In this document: piece after piece, positions 62,899 through 64,000 of the stretch
How positions within the stretch are numbered: the stretch's first letter is position 1
Layout of the letters: each line of letters begins with the position of its first letter
Assembly (NCBI GenBank): GCA_016712225.1
Contig: JADJRL010000003.1
Span: 3,113,501-3,177,500 of the forward strand
DNA: 64,000 nt
Direction: 5' to 3'
Source of the DNA: Candidatus Defluviibacterium haderslevense
GTDB taxonomy: Bacteria > Bacteroidota > Bacteroidia > Chitinophagales > Saprospiraceae
Translations under genes and position numbers: made by a program
The notes under the pieces: model-generated
What the model was told of the DNA's origin: nothing
Seen by the model: the letters and a program-made list of their open reading frames with translations, nothing else
Database searches by the model: none

Positions 62899-64000
62899 AT
62901 GTATAGAGCAATCAAAATATATTTCTTATTGGTTCTTATTTTTTCCGCCTGCAAGGTAAAGGAAAAAGCAGATTTGATCGTATATAATGCGAATATTTAC
63001 ACCGCAGACACTATAAATCAAGGGATTGAAGCCTTCGCAATAAAGAATGGATATTTTATAGCCAAAGGCACTTTAGACCAAATTTCAAGCCTCAAGGGTG
63101 ATTCTACACAGATGCTTGATATGGAAGGTCGGTTTGTAATGCCCGGCCTCATTGAAGGACACGGACATTTTTTAGGTTTGGGAGAAAGCTTGATCAATCT
63201 TAACCTATTGGACACAAAAAGTTGGGATGAAATAGTCCATTTGGTTGAGGAACAAGTTCAAACGGCCAGCCCAGGACAATGGATTGAAGGCAGAGGCTGG
63301 CATCAGGATAAATGGAAGGGTAATTCTGAATTGACCTTTAATGGTTATCCATACCATGATGCCTTATCTCAAATCAGCCCATTGAATCCTGTTGTCCTAT
63401 ATCATGCAAGTGGACATGCATTGATAGCCAATAAAAAAGCCATGGAGCTTGCAGGAATTTCAACTGAATCTCAATCACCCGCAGGGGGAAGAATAGTAAA
63501 AGATAAAAACAATAAGATTTTAGGAGTTTTTGAAGAAAATGCAATGGATTTGCTGACTAAAGCAATAGAGGAAGACCATAATAAATTGCCATTATCAACG
63601 CAGCAGGCTAATATAATAAGTAAAGCGATCAAGGCTTCAGATCATGCATTAAAATTCGGTATTACTAGTTTTCAGGATGCTGGTACGAATCTCGCCGATA
63701 TGAGAATTTTACAAAAATTATGTATTGATGATATTTTGAAAATAAGATTGTATGTCATGCTTGGTGGCAGCACAGAACAGGTAATGAATGAAATGGATTC
63801 ACTTCAAGTATTGAATAGCGATAAAGAAAAATTTTCAACATTAGCAGTTAAAGCATATATGGATGGAGCCTTAGGATCATATGGAGCCATGTTATTAAAA
63901 GAGTATGCAGATAACCCGGGTGCTCTTGGTCAACAAATTACCAGTACTGATGAATTAACGCAAATCGCTCAAAAAGCGGCTTCAAAAAATCTTCAAATGT
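62899..64000 (+). CDS. Amidohydrolase family 3 lipoprotein (YtcJ-like), N-terminal part
   Basis: The gene starts at ATG 62899 and runs off the right end. The visible part (367 codons) has a lipoprotein signal (MYRAIKIYFLLVLIFSAC, Cys 18), then LIVYNANIYTAD, AIKNGYFIAKGTLDQI and VMPGLIEGHGHF. The last is the metal-binding loop; most relatives have a D-S/A-H-x-H sequence, here E-G-H-G-H, so one position differs but both histidines are kept. VKAYMDGALGSYGAMLL (about 311-327) matches the family's V-K-x-x-x-D-G-A-L-G-S motif. It should be an exported metal-dependent hydrolase; the substrate is unknown. Confidence 0.87.
   Translation, partial: MYRAIKIYFLLVLIFSACKVKEKADLIVYNANIYTADTINQGIEAFAIKNGYFIAKGTLDQISSLKGDSTQMLDMEGRFVMPGLIEGHGHFLGLGESLINLNLLDTKSWDEIVHLVEEQVQTASPGQWIEGRGWHQDKWKGNSELTFNGYPYHDALSQISPLNPVVLYHASGHALIANKKAMELAGISTESQSPAGGRIVKDKNNKILGVFEENAMDLLTKAIEEDHNKLPLSTQQANIISKAIKASDHALKFGITSFQDAGTNLADMRILQKLCIDDILKIRLYVMLGGSTEQVMNEMDSLQVLNSDKEKFSTLAVKAYMDGALGSYGAMLLKEYADNPGALGQQITSTDELTQIAQKAASKNLQM

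Overview
The window is a chromosomal segment of an uncultured-type Bacteroidota, most likely from the Saprospiria/Chitinophagia side of the phylum. The supporting signs are low GC (about one third), carboxypeptidase-regulatory-domain TonB receptors, type IX secretion (T9SS) C-terminal sorting domains on three proteins, an S16 protein with a long acidic tail, an HU-CCDC81/SPOR protein, and promoters of the Bacteroidota type (TTTG, about 19 nt, TAnnTTTG). I see no tRNA, rRNA, CRISPR array, prophage or insertion sequence. Fifty genes are called, two of them cut by the window ends. Layout: 1-8.5 kb holds the tail of a flavoprotein, an unknown polytopic membrane protein, a large secreted Asp-box (VPS10/sortilin-like) beta-propeller protein and two MFS transporters. 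8.7-17 kb is a surface/regulatory block: a lipoprotein, an ECF sigma factor with a TTG start, a membrane-anchored protein ending in a beta-barrel, a four-domain CHRD protein exported by T9SS, a TPR protein and a HupE/UreJ permease. 17-30 kb is mostly minus strand: MATE pump, DUF1801 protein, lipoprotein/outer-membrane pair, FAD oxidoreductase, kdsA, SPOR protein, a conserved unknown, rpsP, a TonB receptor and rpe. 30.4-38.7 kb starts with two adjacent tandem repeats and then an ECF sigma/anti-sigma pair, two tandem DUF4331 proteins and a TonB receptor. 38.6-39.5 kb is a small repeat-rich island around an AT-rich orphan gene. 39.5-48 kb carries an acyl-CoA carboxylase beta subunit, a BlaI/BlaR-type pair, a membrane Fe-S oxidoreductase, a phosphoribosyltransferase, a patatin and a lamin-tail/cupredoxin T9SS protein. 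48.3-64 kb is largely housekeeping: pyrR-pyrB, a TlpA-like thioredoxin, a vanadium-haloperoxidase-like lipoprotein that has lost key residues, the PDH E2 subunit, recR-glycosyltransferase-M20 peptidase, an NtrC-like regulator without a DNA-binding domain, a LOG protein, a polyprenyl synthase and the start of an amidohydrolase. The best candidate for an undescribed system is the pair of ECF-sigma-associated surface clusters: CHRD-TPR-HupE at 13-17 kb, and DUF4331-DUF4331-TonB receptor at 32-39 kb. Their parts (outer-membrane receptor, secreted DUF4331 proteins, a TPR protein and a HupE-type metal permease) would fit one envelope pathway, perhaps for a metal or another small ligand; that link is inference. 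Other points worth a look are a perfect 13-bp hairpin inside the start of an ECF sigma gene, several hairpins or dyads sitting exactly on promoters or start codons, a REP-like repeat family, and three enzymes or regulators with missing functional parts.
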